Below are positions 55,313 through 64,000 of a stretch of DNA of 64,000 nt, in pieces. A program made the position numbers and the translations under genes. How positions within the stretch are numbered: position 1 is the stretch's first letter; every line of letters starts with the position of its first letter. Below the pieces are notes generated by a model. The model ran no database searches, had not been told where the DNA came from, and worked only from the letters and a program-made list of their open reading frames with translations. The DNA comes from Mycobacterium sp. (GTDB lineage Bacteria > Actinomycetota > Actinomycetes > Mycobacteriales > Mycobacteriaceae): positions 1 through 64,000 of the forward strand of contig NZ_PKEK01000026.1 of NCBI RefSeq assembly GCF_002863225.1, in the 5' to 3' direction.

Positions 55313-56141
55313 GCGCCAACGCCGCGCGAACACGTCTCACGACTTCTGCGGGCCGGTCTCCTGCCACGACTCGGATGACGATCCACCCACGACGCTCAAG
55401 CATTTCCAGTCGTCGAACGTCCCAGGTGTATTGGCTGCGGTCGACGCGGTGTTGTTCGCCGTCGTACTCCACGGCTACCTTCACGTCCTCCCAGCCCATG
55501 TCGAGAAACGCGACAGCATCACCGAACTCGTCGAGTACAGGGATCTGCGTCTGCGGTCGCGGCAAACCGGCTTGTATCAGAACAACCCGTAGCCATGACT
55601 CCTTCGGCGACTGCGCGCCCGGGTCAAAGAGTTCGATCGCCAGGCGGGCTCGCGCGATCCCTCGGCGTCCGGGGTATCTACGAGCCAACAGCTCTACATC
55701 AGCAGCCTTTATTTCCGTCGCTGCGGCTAGTGCATCGATCCCCGCCACGGCGGTCATCTTCGGGTACCAGCAGCCGAGGTCGAGCGCTGTCCGTGTCGGT
55801 GATGTGACTACGACATCGCCGACCATCTCGACTTCGTCCGCCTCGACAAGGTCCCTGTGCAGTTGTATCCCCACCGCGCGATGGTGATTGTCGTGGATTA
55901 ACTCCACCGGTCTTCTGTCGTCGACCCATTTACTACCGTGCAGCGCGGCTGCCGAGAACCCCGCCACGACTCCCAAGCGGCGAGTCCACAACCACCCAGC
56001 CTCGGCGCGCTCCACGGCGGTGATCTCAGCGTTTCGATCGATGTAAATGTCTCGAAGCACTCGGGTGTATCGCGTCTCCAATTGGCTCTTGGTCAGCACT
56101 CCACGTGCAACGGCTTCGCTCCCGACAAACGGCTGGCCCAT
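55284..56141 (-). CDS. DUF559/AbiEi-like protein with endonuclease-type C-terminus
   Basis: A 285-residue protein. The N-terminal part (LTKSQLETRYTRVLRDIYIDRN) resembles the winged-helix AbiEi-type domain, and the C-terminal part (VAVEYDGEQHR, then ERRGWIVIRV) the Vsr/DUF559 restriction-endonuclease-like fold with its Glu/Asp pair. Such genes are common, mobile and of unproven function in mycobacteria. It sits between steroid operons where M. tuberculosis has a PPE gene (Rv3539), and has no sterol-related feature. Confidence 0.75.
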   Translation of the reverse strand: MGQPFVGSEAVARGVLTKSQLETRYTRVLRDIYIDRNAEITAVERAEAGWLWTRRLGVVAGFSAAALHGSKWVDDRRPVELIHDNHHRAVGIQLHRDLVEADEVEMVGDVVVTSPTRTALDLGCWYPKMTAVAGIDALAAATEIKAADVELLARRYPGRRGIARARLAIELFDPGAQSPKESWLRVVLIQAGLPRPQTQIPVLDEFGDAVAFLDMGWEDVKVAVEYDGEQHRVDRSQYTWDVRRLEMLERRGWIVIRVVAGDRPAEVVRRVRAALARRAPRQTGA

Positions 56142-56216
56142 CGCCGCAGATTCGCACGCAAGATCGTCGCCGTCACTTCAGCTGTCGAACGCCCGGCCAG
56201 TCGAGCGTCGAACCTC

Positions 56217-56240
56217 GAGCGCCCTGCTAGACGGGCGCTC
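56217..56240. repeat. Palindromic element, copy C; likely terminator of the ltp2 operon
   Basis: GAGCGCCC (56217-56224) and GGGCGCTC (56233-56240) form a perfect 8-base stem with loop TGCTAGAC. It lies 12 bases beyond the ltp2 stop. A degenerate second arm set (CGAACGCCCGGCCAG) precedes it. Confidence 0.7.
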
Positions 56241-56252
56241 AGCAGAAAGCAG

Positions 56253-57422
56253 CTAGCCGAGGATCAGGCCGGAGGTCGGCACCCCGGTGCCGGCGGTGAC
56301 CAGCACATGCTCGACGTCGGGCACGGGGTTCACCGACGTGCCGCGCAGTTGGCGCACACCCTCTGCGATGCCGTTCATACCGTGGATGTAAGCCTCACCG
56401 AGTTGACCGCCGTGGGTGTTGATCGGCAACCGGCCGCCGATCTCGATTGCACCGTCGGCGATGAAGTCCTTGGCCTCGCCCCAACCGCAGAACCCCAACT
56501 CCTCCAACTGAATCAGGGTGAACGGGGTGAAGTGGTCATAGAGGATCGCGGTCTGGATGTCGGCGGGCCCGAGGCCCGACTGGGACCACAGCTGCTTGCC
56601 CACCAGGCCCATTTCCGGAAGCCCGTCCAGCTCGGGCCGGTAGTAGCTGACCATCGAGTACTGGTTCGGGCTCGCGCCCTGTGCCGCCGCCTCGATGACG
56701 ACCGGCCGGTTCTTGAGGTCCTTCGCCCGCTCCGCTGAGACGATGACGAGCGCAACCGCGCCATCGGTCTCCTGGCAGCAGTCCAGCAGCCGCAATGGTT
56801 CGGCGATCCACCGCGAATTCTGGTGGTCCTCAATGGTTATCGGCTTTTCGTAAAAGTATGCCTTCGGGTTCTTGGCTGCGTGCTTACGGTCGGCCACCGA
56901 GATCGCACCGAAGTCGCGGCTGGTGGCCCCCGACAGATGCATGTAGCGCTTGGCGATCATGGCCACCTGCGCGGCGGGTGTCGAGAGGCCGTGCGGATAG
57001 GAGAACGAATTGTCCACCCCGGTCGAGTCGGCGTTCTCGACCAACCGGGTCTGCACCTGACCGAACCGCATACCTGAGCGCTCGTTGAAAGCGCGGTATG
57101 CCACAACACAATCCGCGACACCGGTGGCCACCGCGATGGCCGCTTGCTGGACCGTCGCGCAGGCGGCACCACCACCGTGGTGGATCTTGGAGAAGAACTT
57201 GAGGTCCCCTATTCCGGTGGCCCGGGCAATGGACACCTCGGTGTTGGAGTCCATCGTGAAGGTGACCATGCCGTCGACGTCGGCCGGTGTCAGCCCGGCG
57301 TCGTCGAGTGCGTCGAGTACCGCCTCGGCGGCCAACCGGAGCTCGCTGCGGCCGGAGTTCTTGGAGAAGTCGGTGGCGCCGATCCCGGCGATCGCGGCCT
57401 TACCGGACAGTTCACCGGGCAT
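56253..57422 (-). CDS. ltp2: Ltp2, steroid side-chain retro-aldolase
   Basis: A 389-residue thiolase-like protein, orthologous to Rv3540c. Seen: HHGGGAACATVQQAAIAVATG, QETDGAVALVIVSAERA, NTHGGQLGEAYIHGMNG. Ltp2 with the DUF35 domain of ChsH2 cleaves the 17-hydroxy-C22 CoA intermediate to androstenedione-type ketone and propionyl-CoA. ATG overlaps chsH1 by 11 bases. Last gene of the operon. Confidence 0.93.
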   Translation of the reverse strand: MPGELSGKAAIAGIGATDFSKNSGRSELRLAAEAVLDALDDAGLTPADVDGMVTFTMDSNTEVSIARATGIGDLKFFSKIHHGGGAACATVQQAAIAVATGVADCVVAYRAFNERSGMRFGQVQTRLVENADSTGVDNSFSYPHGLSTPAAQVAMIAKRYMHLSGATSRDFGAISVADRKHAAKNPKAYFYEKPITIEDHQNSRWIAEPLRLLDCCQETDGAVALVIVSAERAKDLKNRPVVIEAAAQGASPNQYSMVSYYRPELDGLPEMGLVGKQLWSQSGLGPADIQTAILYDHFTPFTLIQLEELGFCGWGEAKDFIADGAIEIGGRLPINTHGGQLGEAYIHGMNGIAEGVRQLRGTSVNPVPDVEHVLVTAGTGVPTSGLILG

Positions 57423-57822
57423 CAGAACCCCCGATGGTCAGGGTCGCGTTCGCGATGACGTGATCGCCAAGGCTGTTGCTGCCAACGATTTTCAGCGTGA
57501 TCAGGCCGTCGTCCACCGCGGTCACTTCGCCTGTGAACGTCACGGTGTCATAGGCATACCACGGCACCCCCAGCCGCAGGCCGATCGACTTGATCAACGC
57601 CGACGGGCCGGCCCAGTCGGTGATGTAACGCTGGACCAGACCGGTGTCGGTGAGGATATTGACGAAGATGTCCTTGGATCCCTTGGCCTGCGCTTTGTCC
57701 CGATCGTGGTGGACGTCCTGGTAGTCGCGGGTGGCGATCGCCGTGGAGATGATGAACGTGGGATCGCCGTACAAGGCGAGCTCCGGCAGCTTGGTGCCGA
57801 CCTCGATCGTCGGTGCGCTCAT
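57412..57822 (-). CDS. chsH1: ChsH1, MaoC-like hydratase subunit
   Basis: A 136-residue single hotdog protein (Rv3541c type), with RDYQDVHHDRDKA near residue 32. It pairs with the MaoC domain of ChsH2 to form the heteromeric hydratase of the C22 steroid-CoA. ATG overlaps the chsH2 stop as ATGA. Confidence 0.92.
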   Translation of the reverse strand: MSAPTIEVGTKLPELALYGDPTFIISTAIATRDYQDVHHDRDKAQAKGSKDIFVNILTDTGLVQRYITDWAGPSALIKSIGLRLGVPWYAYDTVTFTGEVTAVDDGLITLKIVGSNSLGDHVIANATLTIGGSDAR

Positions 57823-58775
57823 GCGTCAGGCTCCCATGCATACAGTGTCCACGCCGGACCGATTTCGTTGGCGGGGAAGTCGATATACGTTGCCCGAACC
57901 GGCATTCCGATTTCCACGGCCGCGGGGTCGACGTTGCGCAGCTCGCCGAGCATCCGGACGCCCTCTTCCAACTCCACGAGCGCGATGACGAACGGCAGGG
58001 TGCGGCCGGGCACTTTCGGCGCGTGGTGCACCACGAAGCTGAACACCGTGCCGCGACCGCTGGCGACGACGTAGTCGGTCGGCTTCACATCCTCGCCGGC
58101 GTCCTTCCACAAAGCCGGTACCGGGGGATGCTGCAGGCTGCCGTCGGGCCGCTGCTGGACGCGCAGCTCGTGCGCCTTGACGCCGTCCCAGAAGAACTTG
58201 GTGTCCTTGGACTCCGAGGGCCGCATCATGGATTCGGCGTCCAGATCCTCGGGAACCGACCCGGTGGAAGACTCGCGTGGCTTGAATTTGAGTATCCGCC
58301 ACTCCATTTCGGCGACATCCTCGTCACCGACGCGCCAGCTGATGTGCTGGTTGATGAACCAGCCCTCGCCCAGCCCGGTCTGCTTGGGCCCGATCACGTC
58401 ACCCATCTCCGAGTGGATGGTGACTTCCTCACCGGGTTGCAGATACCGGTGATAGGTCTGCTCGCAGTTGGTCGCCACCACACCGATGTAACCGTTGTCG
58501 TCGAACAGCTGCATGATCGGACCCATAGGGTCGTCGGAGGGACGTTCGCCACCGAGGCCGAACATCGTCCAGACCTGAATCATGGCCGGGGGTGCGACGA
58601 TTCCCGGGTGGCCGACCGCACGGGCAGCGTCGGCGTCCCGATAGATCGGGTTGGTGTCGCCGATTGCCTCGACCCAACTGTTGACCATCGGCTGGTTCAC
58701 CGGGTCGCGGCCCTTGCGCGGCTTGGGGCCGCCGGCCGCTTTGATCTTCTCGAGCGCGTCGTGGATGTCTGTCAT
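57819..58775 (-). CDS. chsH2: ChsH2, MaoC-DUF35 fusion hydratase subunit
   Basis: A 318-residue protein: N-terminal MaoC-like hotdog (DTNPIYRDADAARAVGHPG carries the hydratase motif, about 42-60) and C-terminal DUF35 OB-fold from about 190, which docks Ltp2. The DUF35 part has no Cys pairs for a zinc ribbon. ATG at 58775 overlaps the fadE29 stop as ATGA; the longer frame is rejected. Orthologue Rv3542c. Confidence 0.93.
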   Translation of the reverse strand: MTDIHDALEKIKAAGGPKPRKGRDPVNQPMVNSWVEAIGDTNPIYRDADAARAVGHPGIVAPPAMIQVWTMFGLGGERPSDDPMGPIMQLFDDNGYIGVVATNCEQTYHRYLQPGEEVTIHSEMGDVIGPKQTGLGEGWFINQHISWRVGDEDVAEMEWRILKFKPRESSTGSVPEDLDAESMMRPSESKDTKFFWDGVKAHELRVQQRPDGSLQHPPVPALWKDAGEDVKPTDYVVASGRGTVFSFVVHHAPKVPGRTLPFVIALVELEEGVRMLGELRNVDPAAVEIGMPVRATYIDFPANEIGPAWTLYAWEPDA

Positions 58776-59935
58776 CTGGGCACCCTCGGCACTTTGAGGC
58801 CGGACGCCGCGATCATCTCGCGCATCACTTCGTTCACGCCTCCACCGAAGGTAATCACCAAATTGCGCTTCGTCTGCGAGTCGAGCCAGTCGAGCAGCTC
58901 GGCAGTGGCGGACTCGGCGGGGTTGCCATACTTGCCGACGATCTCTTCGGCCAACCGTCCGATGTACTGAATGCTCTCGGTGCCAAAGACTTTGGTCGAC
59001 GCGGCATCGGCGACGTTGATGTCTTCGCCAGCGGCGGCCACCTGCCAGTTCAGCAGTTCGTTGACCCGCCACATCGAGTAGATCTCACCGAGCGCCCGCT
59101 TGACGTCCTGATGGTCGATCGGAGTGACCCCGTCACCACCGGGCTTGGAGGCCCAGTCGTGCAGCCGGTCGTAGATGCCGGCGGTGCGGCCGGCCGGTCC
59201 CAACATCACCCGCTCGTTGTTGAGCTGGGTGGTGATCAGTCGCCACCCCCCGTTCTCCTCGCCGACCAGCATGTCGGCGGGAACCCGGACGTCGTTGTAG
59301 TAGGTGGCGTTGGTGTGGTGCGCGCCGTCGGACAGGATAACCGGCGTCCAGGAGTACCCCGGATCCTTGGTGTCGACGATCAGGATCGAAATACCCTTGT
59401 GCTTAACAGCTTCCGGGTCGGTGCGGCAGGCCAGCCAGACGTAGTCGGCATCGTGCCCACCGGTGGTCCACATCTTCTGACCGTTGACGATGTACTCGTC
59501 ACCGTGACGGACGGCGGAGGTGCGCAGCGAAGCCAGGTCGGTACCGGCCTCAGGCTCGCTGTAACCGATCGCGAAGTGCACCTCGCCGGCCAGGATCGCC
59601 GGCAGGAACTTCTTCTTCTGGGCTTCGGTGCCGAACTGCTGCAACACCGGGCCGACCGTCTGCAATGTCACGGCGGGCAGCGGCACGTCGGCGCGGTGCG
59701 CCTCGTTGACGAAGATCGACTGCTCGACCGGTCCGAATCCCAAGCCGCCGAATTCTTTTGGCCACCCGACGCCGAGCTTGCCGTCTTTGCCCATCCGCCG
59801 AATCACGGCTCGGTAGGCATCGTTGTGGCGATCATTCTCCATCGCCTTCATCTCGTCACTCGAGATCAGATTCGAAAAGTATTGCCGCAGTTCGGCTTGC
59901 AGCTGACGCTGCTCCGGGGTCAGGTCGATGAACAT
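58772..59935 (-). CDS. fadE29: ChsE2/FadE29, acyl-CoA dehydrogenase subunit
   Basis: A 387-residue acyl-CoA dehydrogenase, equal in length to Rv3543c, with IGYSEPEAGTDLASLRT, KMWTTGGHDADY and TFGGGVNEVMREMI. With FadE28 it forms the ChsE1-ChsE2 heterotetramer that dehydrogenates the three-carbon steroid side chain. It overlaps fadE28 by 16 bases. Confidence 0.94.
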   Translation of the reverse strand: MFIDLTPEQRQLQAELRQYFSNLISSDEMKAMENDRHNDAYRAVIRRMGKDGKLGVGWPKEFGGLGFGPVEQSIFVNEAHRADVPLPAVTLQTVGPVLQQFGTEAQKKKFLPAILAGEVHFAIGYSEPEAGTDLASLRTSAVRHGDEYIVNGQKMWTTGGHDADYVWLACRTDPEAVKHKGISILIVDTKDPGYSWTPVILSDGAHHTNATYYNDVRVPADMLVGEENGGWRLITTQLNNERVMLGPAGRTAGIYDRLHDWASKPGGDGVTPIDHQDVKRALGEIYSMWRVNELLNWQVAAAGEDINVADAASTKVFGTESIQYIGRLAEEIVGKYGNPAESATAELLDWLDSQTKRNLVITFGGGVNEVMREMIAASGLKVPRVPR

Positions 59936-60957
59936 TGCGCTCCCACCAAATCGAGGCGATGCGAAGGCCCACCGAGTAAGCGGGTCAGGTCTTTGATCGT
60001 CGAGTAGTACCGGTGCATCGGATAGGTGATGTCCATCCCCATACCCCCGTGCAGGTGGTGGCAGATCTGCATCACCCGCGGTGCCTGCGACGTGATCCAG
60101 TAGCCGAGCACATCCAGGTCCTCGGCGGCGTCGCGCCCCTCGGTCAGTCGCCAGATCACCGAAATCGATGCCAAATCGATTGTCCGCGAGGCGATGTACA
60201 CCTCGGCGAGCTGCGCGGCGACGGTCTGGAAAGTCGACAGCGGCTTGCCGAACTGCTCCCTGCTGCCCACGTAGTCCGCGGTCAGCCGCAATGCGCCGGC
60301 GACCAGGCCGGCGGTGTAGGAACCGATTGCGGCCAGCGCCAGCTGGTTCACCCGCTGCGCCGTCGCCCCGATCAGTACGTCGTCCCCGCCGACCTCGACG
60401 TCGGAGAAGGTGACCACATACTCGTCGGCCCCAGCCGACGTCGGCGTCTTCACGATGTGCACACCGTCGGCGTCGGACCGCACGACGACGACAGCGCTGT
60501 CCGCGGTGACCAGGATCCGATCCGCCTTCTCGGCATACCCGACACCGACTTTCGTGCCCGACAACCTGCCGTCGGCAAAGCTGGTCGCAGGCCGGTCCGG
60601 CAACGCGGCGCCGGGCTCGTTGAGCGCGGCGGTCAGGACCGAACCCTTGGCCAGGCCGACGAGGTAGCGATCCTGCTGATCGTCGGAAGCCAAGTCCAGC
60701 AATGTGATCGCGCCGAGCCCGAGGGTCGCCAATGCCGGGCTGATCAGACCGTGTCGACCGATTTCGGTCAACGCCGTCGCGATCTCCGGTAGACCGACAC
60801 CGTCGCCGCCGATACGTTCCGGCACCGCCAGTGCCGTCACGCCGCCGGCGACCAGCGCGTCCCAGGAGTTGTCACGGTCCAGCACGGATGTGACGACGTC
60901 GGCGACCGCCTGCTGCTCGGCGTCTGGCGTGAAGTCCATCGTCGCTTTGGAATTCAT
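59920..60957 (-). CDS. fadE28: ChsE1/FadE28, acyl-CoA dehydrogenase partner subunit
   Basis: A 345-residue acyl-CoA dehydrogenase-fold protein with REQFGKPLSTFQTVAAQLAE and HLHGGMGMDITYPMHRYY, lacking the GGG(T/V)NE segment of catalytic subunits, as expected for the partner half. ATG at 60957 overlaps the cyp125 stop as ATGA. Orthologue Rv3544c. Confidence 0.93.
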   Translation of the reverse strand: MNSKATMDFTPDAEQQAVADVVTSVLDRDNSWDALVAGGVTALAVPERIGGDGVGLPEIATALTEIGRHGLISPALATLGLGAITLLDLASDDQQDRYLVGLAKGSVLTAALNEPGAALPDRPATSFADGRLSGTKVGVGYAEKADRILVTADSAVVVVRSDADGVHIVKTPTSAGADEYVVTFSDVEVGGDDVLIGATAQRVNQLALAAIGSYTAGLVAGALRLTADYVGSREQFGKPLSTFQTVAAQLAEVYIASRTIDLASISVIWRLTEGRDAAEDLDVLGYWITSQAPRVMQICHHLHGGMGMDITYPMHRYYSTIKDLTRLLGGPSHRLDLVGAQCSST

Positions 60958-62207
60958 CCCTGTGCGACCGCACTCTTGCCGGAGTAGTCGACCTGCCAGT
61001 GCTTGATGCCGTTGAGCCAGCCCGACCGCAGCCGCTCGGGCTCCGACACCGGCTTGAGGTCCGGCATGTGGTCGGCCACCGCGTTGAAGATCAGGTTGAT
61101 CGTCATCCGTGCCAGGTTGGCGCCGATGCAGTAGTGCGCACCGGTACCGCCGAACCCGACGTGCGGGTTCGGGTCGCGCAGGATGTTGAAGCTGTGCGGG
61201 TCGTCGAAGACCTCGTCGTCGAAGTTGGCCGAGCGGTACGACATCACCACACGTTCGCCCTTCTTGATCTGGGCGCCACCCAGTTCGAGGTCTTCGTTGG
61301 CGGTGCGCTGGAAGGCGGAAACCGGTGTGGCCCAGCGGATGATCTCGTCAGCGGCGGTCGTGGGCCGCTCTTTCTTGTACAGCTCCCACTGGTCGGGGTT
61401 CTGCGAGAACGCGATCATGCCGTGCGTGATCGAGTTGCGGGTGGTCTCGTTGCCCGCCACCGCGAGCATGATCACGAAGAAGCCGAACTCGTCGTCGGAG
61501 AGCTTCTCCCCGTCGATGTCCGCTTGGATCAACGTCGTGACGATGTCGTCGGTCGGGTTCTCGTTGCGCTCGGCGGCCATCGCCATCGCGTACATGATCA
61601 GTTCCATCGACGACTGCGCCGGGTCGACGTCGGCGTACTCGGGGTCGGTGCCACCCGTCATCTCGTTGGACCAGCGGAACAGCTTGTCGCGATCTTCTTG
61701 AGGCACACCCAGTAAGCCGGCGATGGCCTGAAGCGGAAGCTCGCACGAGACCTGTTCGACGAAGTCACCGCTACCGGCGGCGGCCGCCGACTTGGCGATG
61801 TTCTGCGCGCGCTGGGCCAGTTCTTCCTCCAGCCGCCCGATCGCGCGGGGCGTGAACCCCCGGGAAATGATCTTGCGCAGCCGGGTGTGGTGCGGCGCGT
61901 CCATGTTCAACATGACGCTGCGCTGCAACTCGACCTGCTCGCGCTTCATCTCCTGCGGCCACGTCGGGATGGCGCCGTTCAGCCAACTGGAGAAGACGTC
62001 GCTGCGGCGCGAGACTTCCTTGACATCGGCGTGCTTGCTGACGATCCAGTAACCGTTGTCCTCGAAGCCGCCGCTTCCGCCCGGAATGTCGACCCAGTGA
62101 ACGGGCTCGGCTTTCCGCAGTTCGGCTAGTTCGGCGACGGGCAGGCCGGCGAGGTTGACGTCCGCGTCGAGAAAGTCGAAGTCGGCGGGGATGTTGGGGG
62201 GTGCCAT
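60954..62207 (-). CDS. cyp125: CYP125, cholesterol C26 monooxygenase
   Basis: A 417-residue P450 with I-helix AGNETTR (251-257), an ExxR-type Glu288 region (DEIIRW) and heme ligand Cys360 in GAHYCIGANLAR. It oxidises C26 of cholest-4-en-3-one to the acid, starting side-chain breakdown. First gene of the cyp125-fadE28-fadE29-chsH2-chsH1-ltp2 operon. Its KstR box lies 30 bases upstream. Orthologue Rv3545c. Confidence 0.95.
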   Translation of the reverse strand: MAPPNIPADFDFLDADVNLAGLPVAELAELRKAEPVHWVDIPGGSGGFEDNGYWIVSKHADVKEVSRRSDVFSSWLNGAIPTWPQEMKREQVELQRSVMLNMDAPHHTRLRKIISRGFTPRAIGRLEEELAQRAQNIAKSAAAAGSGDFVEQVSCELPLQAIAGLLGVPQEDRDKLFRWSNEMTGGTDPEYADVDPAQSSMELIMYAMAMAAERNENPTDDIVTTLIQADIDGEKLSDDEFGFFVIMLAVAGNETTRNSITHGMIAFSQNPDQWELYKKERPTTAADEIIRWATPVSAFQRTANEDLELGGAQIKKGERVVMSYRSANFDDEVFDDPHSFNILRDPNPHVGFGGTGAHYCIGANLARMTINLIFNAVADHMPDLKPVSEPERLRSGWLNGIKHWQVDYSGKSAVAQG

Positions 62208-62236
62208 AACGTGGTGCGCTCCTCTTCAACACTAAT

Positions 62237-62250
62237 TGCAACGTGTTCTA
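62237..62250. promoter_or_regulatory. KstR operator upstream of cyp125
   Basis: TGCAACGTGTTCTA matches the motif, 30 bases before the cyp125 ATG. Confidence 0.82.
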
Positions 62251-62315
62251 GTGCCAGTAAAACATGGCTCCTGCGCAGATAAAAGGCAGGTCGTCATCGT
62301 CGCTTGTCAGGCTAA

Positions 62316-62329
62316 TGAAACGTGTTCTA
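62316..62329. promoter_or_regulatory. KstR operator upstream of fadA5
   Basis: TGAAACGTGTTCTA matches the motif and ends 10 bases before the fadA5 ATG. Together with the box at 62237 the divergent region has one operator per gene. Confidence 0.82.
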
Positions 62330-62330
62330 G

Positions 62331-63868
<1,538 letters not shown>

Positions 63869-63878
63869 GAAGAACCCA

Positions 63879-64000
63879 ATGGCCAATCCGCCGCGCGCAC
63901 TGAATTCCGCCGGCACCGGCGTCCTCATCAAGTGGATGTCGCGACTCAACACCGCGGCCTACAAAGTCTCCGGCGGCAGAATCGGCGGCACATTTCTCCA
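63879..64000 (+). CDS. ddn: Ddn-type deazaflavin (F420)-dependent nitroreductase, N-terminal part
   Basis: The first 40 codons (MANPPRALNSAGTGVLIKWM, then SRLNTAAY...GGRIGGTF) match the N-terminus of Rv3547, where IKWMSRINT and LGGTF stand at the same positions. The rest lies beyond the window. ATG at 63879 with AGGAAG upstream. In M. tuberculosis Ddn uses reduced F420 and activates nitroimidazoles; paralogues are numerous, so the symbol rests on synteny. Confidence 0.75.
   Translation, partial: MANPPRALNSAGTGVLIKWMSRLNTAAYKVSGGRIGGTFL

Overview
The window is high-GC, densely packed DNA from a mycobacterium, most likely an environmental fast-growing (Mycolicibacterium-type) species. The evidence is a complete mce4 operon followed by the KstR-controlled cholesterol side-chain and ring degradation genes, in nearly the order known from M. 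tuberculosis Rv3484 (cpsA) to Rv3547 (ddn). The PE/PPE genes that interrupt that region in M. tuberculosis are absent. I recognise no tRNA, rRNA, CRISPR array or insertion sequence. No gene-free stretch exceeds 300 bases; the largest, about 270 bases, lies upstream of mce4 and holds two KstR boxes.

Layout. (1) 1-2893: the end of a phosphotransferase, a metallo-beta-lactamase-fold hydrolase and the LCP-family protein CpsA. (2) 2886-8906: an accessory aromatic ring-cleavage module. It holds a meta-cleavage-product hydrolase, two short-chain dehydrogenases (SDRs), an internally deleted Baeyer-Villiger-type monooxygenase, an HsaA-like flavin hydroxylase, an HsaC-like extradiol dioxygenase and a hormone-sensitive-lipase-family esterase. 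(3) 8929-11245: an amidohydrolase remnant, a KstR-boxed SDR and an enoyl-CoA hydratase. (4) 11376-13626: Rv3489-like peptide, OtsA and a secreted protein. (5) 13640-24090 (minus): the ten-gene mce4 steroid importer. (6) 24363-29603: hsd4A and fdxD, divergent from fadE26-fadE27-fadD17. (7) 29600-33440: an EthD-like protein, a beta-lactamase-fold protein, ilvX and a fructosamine-kinase-like gene. (8) 33437-46066: fadD19, echA19, cyp142, an acetoacetate-decarboxylase-like gene, a luciferase-like monooxygenase (LLM), a double OB-fold protein, ltp4, ltp3, a second LLM, a ketosteroid-isomerase-like gene, a gamma-carbonic-anhydrase-like gene, kshA and an Rv3527-like gene. (9) 46187-52609 (minus): sulfotransferase, SDR, Rv3531c-like, a haemophore-like protein, hsaF-hsaG-hsaE. 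(10) 52683-55227: kstD and the hydratase gene chsH3/hsd4B. (11) 55284-62207 (minus): a DUF559-like insertion, then ltp2-chsH1-chsH2-chsE2-chsE1-cyp125. (12) 62340-64000: fadA5, a small NTF2-like gene and the start of a ddn-type nitroreductase.

How the genes work together. Mce4 imports sterols. CYP125 and CYP142 oxidise the side-chain terminus. FadD19 and FadD17 activate the acids as CoA thioesters. FadE26/27, EchA19, ChsH3, Hsd4A, FadA5, ChsE1/E2, ChsH1/H2 and Ltp2 shorten the side chain, while FadD19 with Ltp3/Ltp4 and the double OB-fold protein fits C-24-branched plant-sterol chains. KstD and KshA open ring B, and HsaE/F/G process the small fragment left from ring A. Twelve sites match the published KstR operator TnnAACnnGTTnnA (eleven exactly); eleven sit in front of operons and one lies, unusually, between two gene ends. 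The canonical hsaACDB and kstR genes are not in the window, so the HsaA-, HsaC- and HsaD-like genes of block 2 look like an additional, partly decayed catabolic module.
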